NCBI GenBank assembly: GCA_021229015.1
Contig: CM037783.1
Span: 5,279,324 to 5,343,323 of the forward strand
Length of the DNA stretch: 64,000 bases
Origin: Solen grandis
Taxonomy: Eukaryota; Mollusca; Bivalvia; Adapedonta; Solenidae
Reading direction: 5' to 3'
Part shown: positions 57,901 through 64,000 of the stretch, in pieces
How positions within the stretch are numbered: the first letter of the stretch is position 1
Layout: the number at the start of each line of letters is the position of its first letter
Notes under the pieces: generated by a model
Told to the model about the DNA's origin: nothing
The model's input: only the letters and a program-made list of their open reading frames with translations
Database searches by the model: none
Program-made: the position numbers and the translations under genes

Positions 57901-59542
57901 GGGAACAAACAAACATGATATTTTTTTTTATTTGGAGTAATTTTATTTATTTTGTGGCAGTACTTAAGTTTTCAAGTCAATTGTGCTGATTTGAGGAAAA
58001 ATAAACACATAATTAGAAATGTATTTTTTTTTTTCTGATTAAAGCTGGAAGGTGATATGGGTGCAGTGTTTGGTCTGGGCTTCCCGCCATTTTATGGAGG
58101 TTTGTATTATATAGTTTCTTAATATAGAATTGTGAGACTGTATGAAGAACATAAAAGGAAAACATTTATGCAAGCTAGGTTAATGAAAATTAGTAGTGAT
58201 GAATAGATGGCATTATAGAGATTAAGCATAAAGCATCTCACTGGTATGGGATTTTATGTGTTGTGAGCAACACCAGTACCTTATTTATTTATGCTTTTAA
58301 GTTTTTCAAGGCACTCCAGTGATTCAGTTTGCAATGTATGTTTTTTATGCCCCCACGAAAAATGGGGCGGGGCATATAGATTTGCCTTTGCCCGTACATA
58401 TATACGTATATCCTTAAACTTTGTGACACGCTTAACTCTGAAAGTATTTGTACTACAGACTTGAAACTTCATGGATAAATTGATCAGGACATGAACTTGT
58501 GCACCTGGATATTTTTATCGAACTGCCGTTGAAGTTGACATAGTTATGGGCCTTTGTTTTTGAAAAATATGGATTTTATGCTTGTGACGCACATAACTCT
58601 GAAAGTGTTTGTACTACAGACTTGAAACTTCATGAATATTTTAATCAAGCCATGACCTTGTGCACCTGGGTATTTTATGCCCCTACCAAAAAGTGAGGCA
58701 TATAGATTTGCCTTTGTCAGTCCGTCCATCCCAAAACTGTGACACAGGAAATTCTGAAGGTATTTGTACAGATATTAAACTTCTTGGATATAATACTCAT
58801 GATATGACTTGGGCTCCTGGGTGTTGGTTTTTGTTTTGGAAAATGCGACGGGTGGGGGCATCTGTGTCCTCTAGACACATTTCTAGTTCTATCAGTCCAA
58901 GTCTTGAAATATTACACTGTACACTTCAGAGTTCTGGCCTGTCAATTGTTAAAGACAACTTTGTAACATGATTATAGGCATAACATCTCAGCTAACTTGG
59001 TTCCCTGCTTACATTCTATACACAGCGATAAAGCAGGGGTGTAAATGCTCACATTACTGATTGTTACCTTCACTGAACATGCTACAGGTTTTATAACCTG
59101 CCTAGTTATTCAAAGCCTCTTTAATTTGAGTTAAGATCCTTATTATGCAAAAAAAGGAAAATGCCAGATAAGTGTTATAGAAGACATTTGTCCATTCTTC
59201 TCCAATTATTCTTGCAGTGTTAAATGGCATAAATTATTAAAATTAGTTTCTTTAACACAATATTAGGCACAAGTCATTGCCTTTCTAATGCCAGATGTTT
59301 TCTAAGTGTTTGTTTCAAAATAGTATCTTAAGACATGTTTACACTCTACAACTACGTTTAGTATCACTGCCTGTGACTGATGTTCCATTGTAGGCCCATT
59401 CAAGTACATAGACCTGTATGGCGCCCAGCAGTTGGTGGACAGAATGATGAAGTACCAGCAGTGGTACGGGTCCGAGTTCCAGCCGTGCCAGCTTCTCCTG
59501 GACCACGCCAAGGACCCCAGCAAGAAGTTCTACACCTCTTAA
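33921..59542 (+). CDS. HADHA: Trifunctional enzyme subunit alpha, mitochondrial (21 coding exons)
   Basis: Alpha subunit of the inner-membrane trifunctional protein. It carries long-chain enoyl-CoA hydratase and 3-hydroxyacyl-CoA dehydrogenase activities, steps two and three of long-chain beta-oxidation. Joining 21 exons gives about 742 residues (family about 763). The crotonase domain (about 30-220) has [10 protein letters not shown] with Glu130 and GVPEVMLG with Glu152, the two hydratase glutamates at the usual 22-residue spacing. The dehydrogenase has [10 protein letters not shown] (347-356) for NAD, then [19 protein letters not shown] with His477, and Glu489. Two C-terminal 3HCDH domains follow, to KKFYTS. 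A putative cleavable leader ([10 protein letters not shown]) begins the model. Start and first junction are the only weak points. Intron 2 has a GC donor. Exons 3-6 have the lengths I recall for the human gene (134, 139, 120, 103). Confidence 0.96.
34136..34202 (+). CDS. HADHA: HADHA coding exon 2
   Basis: [20 protein letters not shown] plus SK aligns to the start of the crotonase domain. Acceptor TTTTCACAG. The donor is AAG followed by GCAAGT, a GC-AG intron, because the family continues SK|VNTLSK exactly at this point. Confidence 0.92.
34643..35135 (+). pseudogene. Tc1-like (mariner superfamily) transposase relic
   Basis: Conceptual frames show [20 protein letters not shown], then [20 protein letters not shown], a helix-turn-helix start typical of Tc1-like enzymes. 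Later pieces in shifted frames carry GRP-type motifs (RGRPIS-like near 34918) and [14 protein letters not shown], the second catalytic Asp block. Several stops and frameshifts, and the C-terminal third with the last acidic residue is missing. I could not define terminal repeats. Inactive. Confidence 0.85.
35571..35804. mobile_element. MITE with 14-bp terminal repeats and a central palindrome
   Basis: Ends CCCTTTCCCTCATA and TATGAGGGAAAGGG are exact inverses. At 35608-35674 a near-perfect palindrome (arms of 33 bp, GCGAACAGCATAAAACC... with two mismatches, one-base loop) begins soon after the left end. Flanks TTTAT and TTATA suggest a short TA-rich target duplication. Confidence 0.82.
35891..36024 (+). 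CDS. HADHA: HADHA coding exon 3
   Basis: Residues 40-84, [20 protein letters not shown] ... [16 protein letters not shown] forms the oxyanion-hole side of the hydratase site. 134 nt, phase 0 to 2. Confidence 0.95.
36025..37648 (+). other. HADHA: HADHA intron 3
   Basis: Contains a 403-bp inverted-repeat element and a short TA run at 37379-37394. At 37125-37180 a B-box-like AGGTTCAATCCCC hints at a worn SINE. Otherwise nothing recognised. Confidence 0.75.
36588..36990. mobile_element. 403-bp DNA transposon-like element with GTCAGGGAAA repeats
   Basis: Terminal repeats GCAGGGTTCCTAC and GTGGGAACCCTGC (one mismatch) are flanked by TAT on both sides (36585-36587, 36991-36993). The interior repeats AAAGTCAGGGAAA-type units many times. 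The ORFs ([12 protein letters not shown] or [12 protein letters not shown]) are by-products of that repeat. Confidence 0.85.
37649..37787 (+). CDS. HADHA: HADHA coding exon 4
   Basis: Residues 85-130, [20 protein letters not shown] ... [15 protein letters not shown]. It ends on catalytic Glu130. 139 nt, phase 2 to 0. Confidence 0.96.
38394..39614 (-). mobile_element. Family C element with homogenised tandem monomers
   Basis: On the minus strand 5' AACAAGAGGGCCATGATGGC, CGCTCACCTGAG. About five monomers near 165 bp, of which those at 38811, 38974, 39140 and 39305 are almost identical. A GACGCACGCACGCACGGACG tract and the 3' end GAGCACGTTGTGCTCATGTG plus AGCTAAAAA follow. The 141-codon open frame across it is not a gene. 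Confidence 0.87.
40173..40300. repeat. Inverted repeat, arms of about 25 bp or more
   Basis: CAGTTTCCTGACAGGGTACA plus TGACTT (40190-40215) is the inverse of 40250-40275 with one extra base. Weaker pairing continues outward (AGTATAAG / TTTATACT). MITE-like. Confidence 0.78.
40562..40681 (+). CDS. HADHA: HADHA coding exon 5
   Basis: Residues 131-170, [20 protein letters not shown], then [20 protein letters not shown]. Holds the second catalytic Glu (152). 120 nt, phase 0 to 0. Confidence 0.96.
40779..43574 (-). mobile_element. Family I element with higher-order tandem structure
   Basis: On the minus strand the 5' end is AACAAGAAAGTCAGTAGAAC (hairpin GTCAGT/ACTGAC) then AGATGCTCCCCGAAGAACG. 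The 3' end near 40779 is CACCTTCGGTGAGCATAAAA, whose CTTCGGTGAGCAT is the complement of the 5' block. Monomers of about 165-168 bp (plus strand ATTCTTGTCCGGGCTATTTC) occur in groups. A longer unit of about 800 bp, including the 5' hairpin, is present three times. A GACGGACGAACGGACAGACG tract precedes the 3' end. Confidence 0.85.
41500..43590. repeat. Three head-to-tail copies of a unit of about 800 bp
   Basis: The segment from GGCCATTATACACTATTTCA to CTTTCTTGTT recurs at offsets of 798 and 824 bp (anchors CTCATCTGATGAGG at 41819, 42617, 43441). Copies differ by very few bases. The 60-codon minus-strand frame in each is conserved only because the copies are recent. Confidence 0.9.
43897..44154 (-). 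mobile_element. Family H element, one monomer, reversed
   Basis: On the minus strand AACAAGTAACTG, hairpin GTGTTGCATGCAACAC, GAGTTCCCTACCGG, one monomer with GTTACCATAGCAACCAGAAT, and a GGATGGACAGAGCGACAGAC tract. The 3' block is decayed. Confidence 0.8.
44206..45053 (-). mobile_element. Family B element, reversed
   Basis: On the minus strand AACAAGATCATGGCCCAGGG, TCGCTCACCTGAG, three units near 166 bp, GTTGCCATGGCAACCAGATT, and a worn 3' end (GCATGCTGCACTCAGGTGAG plus CTAAAAA). Confidence 0.8.
45468..45570 (+). CDS. HADHA: HADHA coding exon 6
   Basis: Residues 171-204, [20 protein letters not shown] ... [11 protein letters not shown]. End of the crotonase core. 103 nt, phase 0 to 1. Confidence 0.95.
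45996..46065 (+). CDS. HADHA: HADHA coding exon 7
   Basis: [20 protein letters not shown] plus LSA, in the helical linker. 70 nt, phase 1 to 2. Donor GTGAGC. Confidence 0.92.
46266..46398. repeat. Inverted repeat with arms of about 35 bp
   Basis: AAATAAGGCATGGCTGTCAA (46269) mirrors TTGACAGCCATGTGTTATTT (46375). Inner GGTGGATATC mirrors CAGTATCCAC. Small palindromic MITE in HADHA intron 7. Confidence 0.75.
46701..46756 (+). CDS. HADHA: HADHA coding exon 8
   Basis: [18 protein letters not shown], a short lysine-rich stretch matching the family's KGLADKK segment. 56 nt, phase 2 to 1. Confidence 0.9.
46936..47040 (+). mobile_element. Weak tRNA-like SINE remnant
   Basis: TGGTTAGGGCGTCCACCCC resembles a tRNA A-box region, but no B box follows at the right distance. 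Low support. Confidence 0.3.
47113..47228 (+). CDS. HADHA: HADHA coding exon 9
   Basis: [20 protein letters not shown] ... [10 protein letters not shown], linker between the two catalytic halves. PAPLKII is strongly conserved. 116 nt, phase 1 to 0. Confidence 0.94.
47506..47562 (+). CDS. HADHA: HADHA coding exon 10
   Basis: [19 protein letters not shown], 19 codons, phase 0 to 0. Acceptor TATACAG, donor GTTTGT. Confidence 0.9.
47950..48059 (+). CDS. HADHA: HADHA coding exon 11
   Basis: [20 protein letters not shown] ... [23 protein letters not shown] is a family signature before the dehydrogenase domain. 110 nt, phase 0 to 2. Confidence 0.95.
48060..49329 (+). other. HADHA: HADHA intron 11
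   Basis: AT-rich, 1.27 kb. No repeat family or conserved element recognised. Confidence 0.7.
49330..49500 (+). CDS. HADHA: HADHA coding exon 12
   Basis: [20 protein letters not shown] ... KKVKRKKIT. Holds the NAD-binding GxGxxG motif. 171 nt, phase 2 to 2. Confidence 0.96.
49861..50454 (-). mobile_element. Family E element, reversed, in HADHA intron 12
   Basis: On the minus strand AACAAGTGGGCCAAGATGGC, GATCGCTCACTGAG, about three monomers near 160 bp (plus strand CTTTGTTTACACTCTAGCAT, AGCAATCATCTTCAAACTTT), a short tract and the 3' end CTCAGCTTTGCTCAGGTGAG plus CTAAAAA. Confidence 0.83.
50510..50645 (+). CDS. HADHA: HADHA coding exon 13
   Basis: [20 protein letters not shown] ... [28 protein letters not shown] is a dehydrogenase core motif. 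136 nt, phase 2 to 0. Confidence 0.95.
50646..51431 (+). other. HADHA: HADHA intron 13
   Basis: No repeat or element recognised; ordinary AT-rich intron. Confidence 0.7.
51432..51518 (+). CDS. HADHA: HADHA coding exon 14
   Basis: [20 protein letters not shown] ... RPEK, including SNTS of the substrate/NAD site. 29 codons, phase 0 to 0. Confidence 0.96.
51934..52021 (+). CDS. HADHA: HADHA coding exon 15
   Basis: [20 protein letters not shown] ... Catalytic His477 and Glu489 (12 apart, as in the family). 88 nt, phase 0 to 1. Confidence 0.96.
52022..53123 (+). other. HADHA: HADHA intron 15
   Basis: AT-rich with several A- or T-runs. Nothing recognised. Confidence 0.7.
53124..53245 (+). CDS. 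HADHA: HADHA coding exon 16
   Basis: [20 protein letters not shown] then [26 protein letters not shown] closes the NAD domain. 122 nt, phase 1 to 0. Confidence 0.96.
53664..53859 (+). CDS. HADHA: HADHA coding exon 17
   Basis: [20 protein letters not shown] ... [20 protein letters not shown] ... [15 protein letters not shown]. First C-terminal 3HCDH domain. 196 nt, phase 0 to 1. Confidence 0.96.
53924..55360 (-). mobile_element. Family E element interrupted by family M
   Basis: The 3' end lies at 53924 (TTTTTAGCTCACATAAGCAC on the plus strand), with a GACGGACATTC tract. Three monomers near 160 bp run to about 54480. The body resumes at about 55148 (ATTTCACTTTATTTGCATTC) and fades near 55360. 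The 5' terminus is lost. Confidence 0.8.
54480..55147 (+). mobile_element. Family M element nested in family E
   Basis: 5' AACAAGAAATATCTTTAAAA forms the start of a 21-bp hairpin (AATATCTTT/AAAGATATT), followed by CGGCGTAGGATGAAGG. The 3' end reads CAGCTACGCCG before an A-run, complementary to CGGCGTAG. About 660 bp, no tandem monomers and no GACGGACGG tract. An internal GCGCGCGAAAGACCGACGC block is unusually GC-rich for the region. Confidence 0.8.
55686..56643 (-). mobile_element. Family F element, complete, reversed
   Basis: On the minus strand AACAAGAGCTGTCAGAGGAC, AGCACGTTCGACTGTTC, five to six monomers near 165 bp, AACGCCAACGCACGGGCGAC, and the 3' end TAATAGTCGAGCTAAAAA. Confidence 0.85.
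56766..56877 (+). CDS. HADHA: HADHA coding exon 18
   Basis: [20 protein letters not shown] ... KYRLTPKE. The G.KSGKGFY-type motif of the family is kept as GRKAGKGVY. 112 nt, phase 1 to 2. Confidence 0.95.
56878..57486 (+). other. HADHA: HADHA intron 18
   Basis: At 57180-57300 a worn repeat fragment carries AACAGAGTTATGGCCCCTGG, a phrase common in these families. No termini. Nothing else seen. Confidence 0.6.
57487..57577 (+). CDS. HADHA: HADHA coding exon 19
   Basis: [20 protein letters not shown] then [10 protein letters not shown]. Second C-terminal domain, with the [11 protein letters not shown] signature. 91 nt, phase 2 to 0. Confidence 0.96.
58045..58099 (+). CDS. HADHA: HADHA coding exon 20
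   Basis: [18 protein letters not shown], the conserved [12 protein letters not shown] segment. 55 nt, phase 0 to 1. Donor GTTTGT. Confidence 0.96.
58235..58282 (-). mobile_element. Family H 5' end fragment
   Basis: Minus strand AAGGTACTGGTGTTGCTCAC plus AACACAT keeps the family hairpin GTGTTG/CAACAC. No body follows. Confidence 0.5.
58349..58893 (-). mobile_element. Family D element with a duplicated 3' end, reversed
   Basis: On the minus strand 5' AACTAGAAATGTGTCTAGAG (hairpin GTGTC/GACAC), ACAGATGCCCCCACCCGTCG. Units carry GTTTCAAGTCTGTAGTACAA on the minus strand. The 3' block GTGGGGGCATAAAA is at 58349, and a second, earlier 3' block (TTGGTAGGGGCATAAAA) is at about 58675 with a GGATGGACGGACTGAC tract beside it. 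Confidence 0.8.
59394..59542 (+). CDS. HADHA: HADHA coding exon 21 with stop
   Basis: [20 protein letters not shown] ... [21 protein letters not shown] and TAA at 59540-59542. The end coincides with the family C-terminus (KKFYQ in human). Confidence 0.96.
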
Positions 59543-59975
59543 TCCCTCACACCCTGCTCTCATGACTCTTCAACATTCTCATGTGATATTTGTGGTTCGC
59601 CAGGGAAGGGTCATTGCCATGTGAAATATATCCAGCTGTTCAGTTCCGGGAAGTGTTGGACCACATTATGTGCAACTGTGATTGGACCTTTTTATTGACT
59701 GGTGGAACTTGTTAGATGTGCTAAACACACTTTATTGGTGCAGTATGAATGATTAAGGTGTAAAAAATTATGTCAAGTTTTTCACTGAATTTAGGAAGTG
59801 TTCTGTTGTTTCATTTATTCAAGTCATGTTTGTTTTTTTCTTCAAAATATTTATACACTTAGTCTTTTTAAGTATTCCAATAAGGATTTTAATACATATA
59901 CATGTAGTTTCTTTCTATGCTTCATTCTGCCAGAACAACTGGATATTAAATTAAATTTAAACTTTAATATATGAC

Positions 59976-59981
59976 AATAAA
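59976..59981 (+). terminator. HADHA: Proximal poly(A) signal AATAAA
   Basis: Canonical hexamer 434 bp after the stop, followed within 25 bp by a T-rich stretch (TTTTTGCTTTTTCTTTTC), a good cleavage context. Confidence 0.7.
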
Positions 59982-60146
59982 ATGTTTTTGCTTTTTCTTT
60001 TCAATATTATTTATTATTAGAATTAGATATTTTGTCTTTCATATCAGAAGAAAATCTTAGTAAACCTTAAGATAATATATGTCTTAAACATGTTTTGTGT
60101 ATATGGACTACTGTGTTAGTATGCCAGTGTACAGTTATAAAGACAC

Positions 60147-60160
60147 AATAAATGGAATAA
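60147..60160 (+). terminator. HADHA: Distal paired poly(A) signals
   Basis: Two AATAAA hexamers (60147 and 60155) followed by a TGTTTATGTTGATTT GT-rich stretch. May be used alternatively to the proximal signal. Confidence 0.65.
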
Positions 60161-60504
60161 AAACAAAATGTTTATGTTGATTTATCCTTGATATTCTAGA
60201 GTCAGTGAGTTGATAGACTTCTTTATTGTACCCATGATTTATCACTTTAGAGCCTAATTATGACTTTGAACAATATCAACTCGTTTGAAACAGGTTTTTC
60301 AGGAACAGGTCCAAAGTTCTTAAAGATAACAGAAATTGTACTAATTCTCAATTTCAAACTATGTTTGATTTTCATGCTAAAAGGTGTTTGATTGTTGAGC
60401 AGTATTCACAATGTTTTTCTGTGTCATACTCAGTTATGCTCAAGACAGCATTTGAGGACACTTTGTATTACTCAAGCATTTTTGCTTGAGGAAGTTTTTT
60501 TTTT

Positions 60505-61560
60505 GTTATGATTTTTGTGTCGCCTGAATTACATGGAAGACACAAAGGGATCATTTTGTCCATGACTGGTATTGTCATCGGCGTTGGTGTCAGTGCCAGA
60601 CTTTCATGTCCAGAGCAAAACTTCAACACTATTGCATGGATTCAATGCAAACTGTGATACTTTATGTGGTGTAGTAGTGCAATGCACAAGAACCATAACA
60701 CCAGTTAATTGGATTTTTGAATTAACCCCTGTGGTTTTTGTTTAGAAAAAAAAATGTTGGAGCATAATTTCAATGCTGTTGCTTGGATTCACTCCAAACC
60801 TGGAACACATATACAAAATGAGGTGTAGAAGTGAAGTGCACAAGAACCATAACTAGCTCATCTTATAAATGAAATATATTGATTTGGAGCATAATTTTAA
60901 TACTATAGAATGGAATCACTTCATATTTGGATCATGGAAACCAGCCAGATTGTCCCAAACACACCAGAGTTATGGTCCTTGAATTGATGAAAATTGCTAA
61001 ATTAACAGTGTCTACTCTCAAACTCGTACAAACATGTACAGATCTTTACCAAACTTTGTCACAATGTGAATGGGCACAATATCTCAACCAAGTTTGATAA
61101 CCAGCAAAAATGCCTTAAGCACTAGTTATGGCTTTTGAATTGATGAAAAATTAACGTCAGCTATCTAACACTAAATCAATCTTTACCAAACTTTGTCATA
61201 TTGTGTATTTTCACAGTATCTCAGTCTAGTTTAACTTTATTTAATTTAGTCGATTGGTTAACAAGTTCTTACAACCTATACTAATCCCTTTCGGTGGTTC
61301 CTGGGTTTGACCATTACTTTGCGCCCGGGAAGGTCATGAAGAGTTCTTGCCTCTAATGGGGTTGGAACCTACAACCTTCGGATTCATAATCGGATACATT
61401 ACCATTGGACCACGGCGCCCTCTCAGTCTAGTTTGAAAACCAGTCTGAATGTCCCAGACATCTAGAGTTACAACCATTGAATATAAAAATGCATATTTTG
61501 GGCATGTTTTGCTATAACCAGCGCTTGTGTTGTTTGATGCTCACTATTTTTGTGACGACT
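60505..61560 (-). mobile_element. Family K element, reversed, carrying a SINE
   Basis: Plus strand begins TTTTTGTGTCGCCTGAATTA with GACACAAAGGG. Units contain AGAGTTATGGTCCTTGAATT, TTTACCAAACTTTGTCACAA and ATCTCAACCAAGTTTGATAA. It is interrupted at 61233-61421 by a SINE. The 5' terminus is unclear. Confidence 0.72.
61233..61421 (-). mobile_element. tRNA-derived SINE with a perfect 13-bp target duplication
   Basis: Minus strand A box TGGTCCAATGG and B box GGTTCCAACCC in a tRNA-like head. The tail ends AATTAAATAAAGTT. CTCAGTCTAGTTT occurs at 61220-61232 and 61422-61434, and removing the SINE plus one copy restores family K sequence. Confidence 0.9.
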
Positions 61561-61775
61561 GCTTTAATGCTAGGAACACCCACCTCTGCTTAAGTACCAT
61601 ATTCTGGCTCTAACTGAAAAGTGGAGCAGAACTGCGATAATACTTTTCGAGGACACAGGGCTATTGTAAAAATTGGAACAGCCTGCATGTTTCAGTCTGA
61701 TTTCATACTTGCTTAATTTTCTCCCCCCTTACTTAGTGCTAAAATATTAATTAGGATTGAATTTCATCATTCTTG

Positions 61776-62020
61776 TGGGGCCTCCGTGACCGAGAGAGTA
61801 TAGTCGCTGACTTTTATCACTCACTTAAACTCTCAACGCGTGGGTTCGAATCCCGGCAGGGTCATTCGGATTTTCATGTGAGGAGACCTTCCAGCTGGCT
61901 TGTGGTAGGTCGGTGGTTCTACCCGGATGCCTCCATGCATTCGGGGTCTTCCTCCACCTGTAATTAGCTGTACGTCGATATATGACTGAAATACTGTCGA
62001 AGCAACAGTAAACTCAAATA
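61776..62020 (+). mobile_element. tRNA-derived SINE, second type
   Basis: Head GCCTCCGTGACCGAGAGAGT with a variable-arm-like stretch and B box GGTTCGAATCCC. Body CCAGCTGGCTTGTGGTAGGT and CCTCCACCTGTAATTAGCTG. The tail CAACAGTAAACTCAAATAG lacks a long A-run. The same body occurs reversed at 19950. Confidence 0.85.
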
Positions 62021-62298
62021 GTCAAGTCATGTCATTTGTATACTTCACAAGCACATTTCAATAGTGATTTTCTAGTAGGCCAAGGGCTAACTTTCTATAC
62101 ATACGTTTTTTGAAATTGGAAAAGGATACTGTACAAATACCTTTGCCCTCTATTTTTTCGTTTGTGCAAATAACTCTTCTGTCTCCAGCGGTGTTTATAA
62201 GGCTGATGGAAACAAGAGGTTTAAATGCACAGCACTTTTCACTATTTGTTTAACCTATTTGTTCTGCAGTGTGATGTCACTTGATTACAAGTTAAGCT

Positions 62299-62880
62299 AT
62301 TTAGCTCACTATGATGTGTTGTCAACAGTTTGCTTTGAAAGACATCTCAAAAACCAGTTGGTACAAATTGTGAGATTTTGCATGATTTATCCTTGGGTTA
62401 CCCTTCACAAAAGTTGTTAGAATAATTTTGATCCATGAAGACCTCTGCTGCCATGGCACCCAAAGTGTCACCTGCTGTAAGCAGAGATCTTGCATAGGGA
62501 TCACGTTTCCGCCGTCTGTCAGTCCGTCCGTCTGTCACACTTTTTCCTTCACATTTCAGCAGGTGACAAGTGTTCCAAAGAACACTCTTGTATTTAAATA
62601 ACAAACAATATTCTCTTCTGAAACCATTGATCAGAATTTGATTTCATTTTGTCACGTATGGTCACAGTATAGCCCTCTACTATAATTGCTAAAATGAAGT
62701 TCATCCCTTGAAAAATGAGGCTCCTAGGGGGTCAGTTGGTTCTATATGTATTTTTTTATTTGTGAAACTATCGGTCAGAATTTAATTTCATTAAGCACAA
62801 ATGGTCACCTCATGGGCATCTACCGTAATTGTTAAAGTAAGGTTGATCCTTTGAAATAAATGAGGCATGCAATACGTTCG
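62299..62880 (-). mobile_element. Family B element, worn, with nested family G
   Basis: Plus strand GTTGTCAACAGTTTGCTTTG, then CCTTGGGTTACCCTTCACAA and GCTGCCATGGCACCC. It is split by family G and resumes with TCTCTTCTGAAACCATTGAT. The 3' block is mostly lost (TAGCTCACTATG at 62301). Confidence 0.7.
62466..62592 (-). mobile_element. Family G element nested in family B
   Basis: Minus strand ACAAGAGTGTTCTTTGGAAC, then TTGTCACCTGCTG, GACAGACGGACGGACTGAC tract, and CAGCAGGTGACAC followed directly by TTTGGGTGCC of family B. Confidence 0.83.
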
Positions 62881-62989
62881 GCTAGTTTACTTCTTTACTC
62901 CATGCTGCTGAAGGTAACCAGGTAAAATCAATGACCTAAATTATAATTAGGTTTATGGTACTCTAGTATTCATTTTCCCTTAGCATTTT

Positions 62990-63600
62990 TAGCTGGGCTA
63001 AATATCGAGCTGTTCTACTCATCCTGGCGTTTTAAGTTATTTACTTTTACATCGATTAATCACTCACGATGCGTTTGGTAGTGGCGTATTCGGTCATAAA
63101 TGTGGGAGGAACCGGAGAACCAGTAGAAAGTCAACGTATCTCGACGGGCGACCACTGTACCCTGTCACCAGGTATCGAACTCGGGACGTATTGGTGAGAA
63201 GCGAAACTACGCTATCTAAACACCCCACCCTGGTGTAAGCATCACACCTTTGTTTCGGTTTTGGATGCAACTTGGCTATCAAGCTTATATCGTGATAACC
63301 AGTTATTGTTTCACTTTCATGCAAGTTAAGTTTTACATGCTAGATCTACTTACTATCATGCTTATATCTCAGCAGTTATGGGATTGATTTGAATGTGTGT
63401 GCAACTGAATTTGGTTAAAGTACATGCACAAGGATGTATACCTTTTTGTAACCAGCTTGTTGATTAAACACTTTACTATGGTCTTCAGTGGCATTAAACA
63501 AACAAGATAATTTTGACCAAATTTAATACAAAATATGACCCCTTTTCTAAACTCATAAGTGGCAGAACAGTCGAACGCGCTATCTTACGGACAGCTTTTA
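62990..63600 (-). mobile_element. Family F element, strongly decayed, reversed
   Basis: Minus strand 5' part keeps AAAAGCTGTCCGTAAGATAG and CGCGTTCGACTGTTC near 63600. Worn monomers contain CTTATATCTCAG (plus strand). The 3' end near 62990 is TATTTAGCCCAGCTAAAAA. The SINE at 63100 sits inside. Confidence 0.6.
63100..63236 (-). mobile_element. tRNA-derived SINE related to 11742-11989, reversed
   Basis: Minus strand TTTAGATAGCGTAGTTTCGC (A box), GAGTTCGATACCTGG (B box) and GGTTCTCCGGTTCCTCCCAC body block. The poly(A) end is not preserved. Confidence 0.75.
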
Positions 63601-64000
63601 TATTGTTGCTCAGTACGAGGAATATTTATTTAAATCTTTGTCTTTTTATTTTGTAACACAAGAATATCGGAATGTGTTCCTAAGTTATTAAACATTTTAT
63701 GTATTACAATGATGTTGGTGGAAGTCCGGAATCTCAGATTCCTGTGAGAAAGCCGTGTTGTCGGCTGGCGCTGATCAGGGTCTCTATATACCAGTATTAA
63801 AGAGACCCTGCGCAGATTAATGAATCTCGTGCACAGGGACAATACATCTATATCCGTATGTGATTAATGTGCTCGCTTGAAACGTTAAGTATGTGATCAA
63901 CACCAGAGTTTAACTGTTTCTGTTCGATTTCTGAGGTTCTAATATTTGATTCCGAGTGAAGGACAGTTCTTTTTCAATTAAGTTGAACTGTAGATCAGCT
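63601..64000. other. Right-edge sequence with small hairpins
   Basis: A hairpin AGGGTCTCT/AGAGACCCT at 63776-63808 and GGAATCTCAGATTCC at 63728. No gene or repeat family recognised. Confidence 0.55.

Larger units (their letters stand above)
58100..59393 (+). other. HADHA: HADHA intron 20
   Basis: Holds the family H fragment and the family D element. From 58894 to 59393 nothing is recognised. Confidence 0.75.
59543..60175 (+). other. HADHA: HADHA 3' untranslated region (inferred)
   Basis: Follows the stop codon and is free of repeat families. The end is inferred from the poly(A) signals. Confidence 0.7.

Overview
The window is nuclear DNA of an invertebrate animal, most likely a bivalve mollusc. 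Two deeply conserved animal genes are broken into short exons with GT-AG introns, everything else is AT-rich, and introns and spacers are packed with the tandem-repeat-containing non-autonomous elements and tRNA-derived SINEs familiar from clam-type genomes. The species call is inference. No bacterial, phage or CRISPR feature is present. One 100-N assembly gap lies at 32596-32695.

Gene layout: two genes stand head to head. On the minus strand, 26329 down to 364 holds the first seven coding exons (244 residues, all in frame) of AP3D1, the delta subunit of the AP-3 adaptor complex. The gene continues past the left edge. Its first intron is about 20 kb. On the plus strand, about 33919 to 59542 holds all of HADHA, the mitochondrial trifunctional enzyme alpha subunit, in 21 coding exons (about 742 residues). 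Both hydratase glutamates, the NAD-binding glycine motif and the dehydrogenase His/Glu pair are intact. Phases agree across every HADHA junction except that the first junction needs a choice of donor, and intron 2 uses a GC donor. Poly(A) signals follow at 59976 and 60147. The two products do not share a pathway: one sorts vesicle cargo, the other oxidises long-chain fatty acids.

Repeat layout: introns and spacers hold at least nine families of elements that share one architecture. The 5' end is AACAAGA (or AACTAGA) followed by a short perfect or near-perfect hairpin and a family-specific block X. The body usually carries monomers of about 145-170 bp. Most families then have a GACGGACGG-like tract, and the 3' end is the reverse complement of X followed by an A-run. 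Here I call them A, B, C, E (X = TCACCTGAG), D, F, G, H, I and M. Several are nested (A in B, B in E, M in E, G in F, G in B), and these nests let me read element boundaries and target sites directly from the sequence. This is the strongest unexplained structure in the window. It resembles the Helitron-like/pearl-type elements of molluscs, but the diversity of X blocks on a constant scaffold deserves study.

Other mobile DNA: a Tc1-like transposase relic (34643-35135), a LINE reverse-transcriptase tail (28065-28380), tRNA-derived SINEs (two with clear target duplications), MITE-like palindromes, a composite foldback of about 1.7 kb (14745-16486), and a 403-bp terminal-inverted-repeat element with a TAT duplication (36588-36990).
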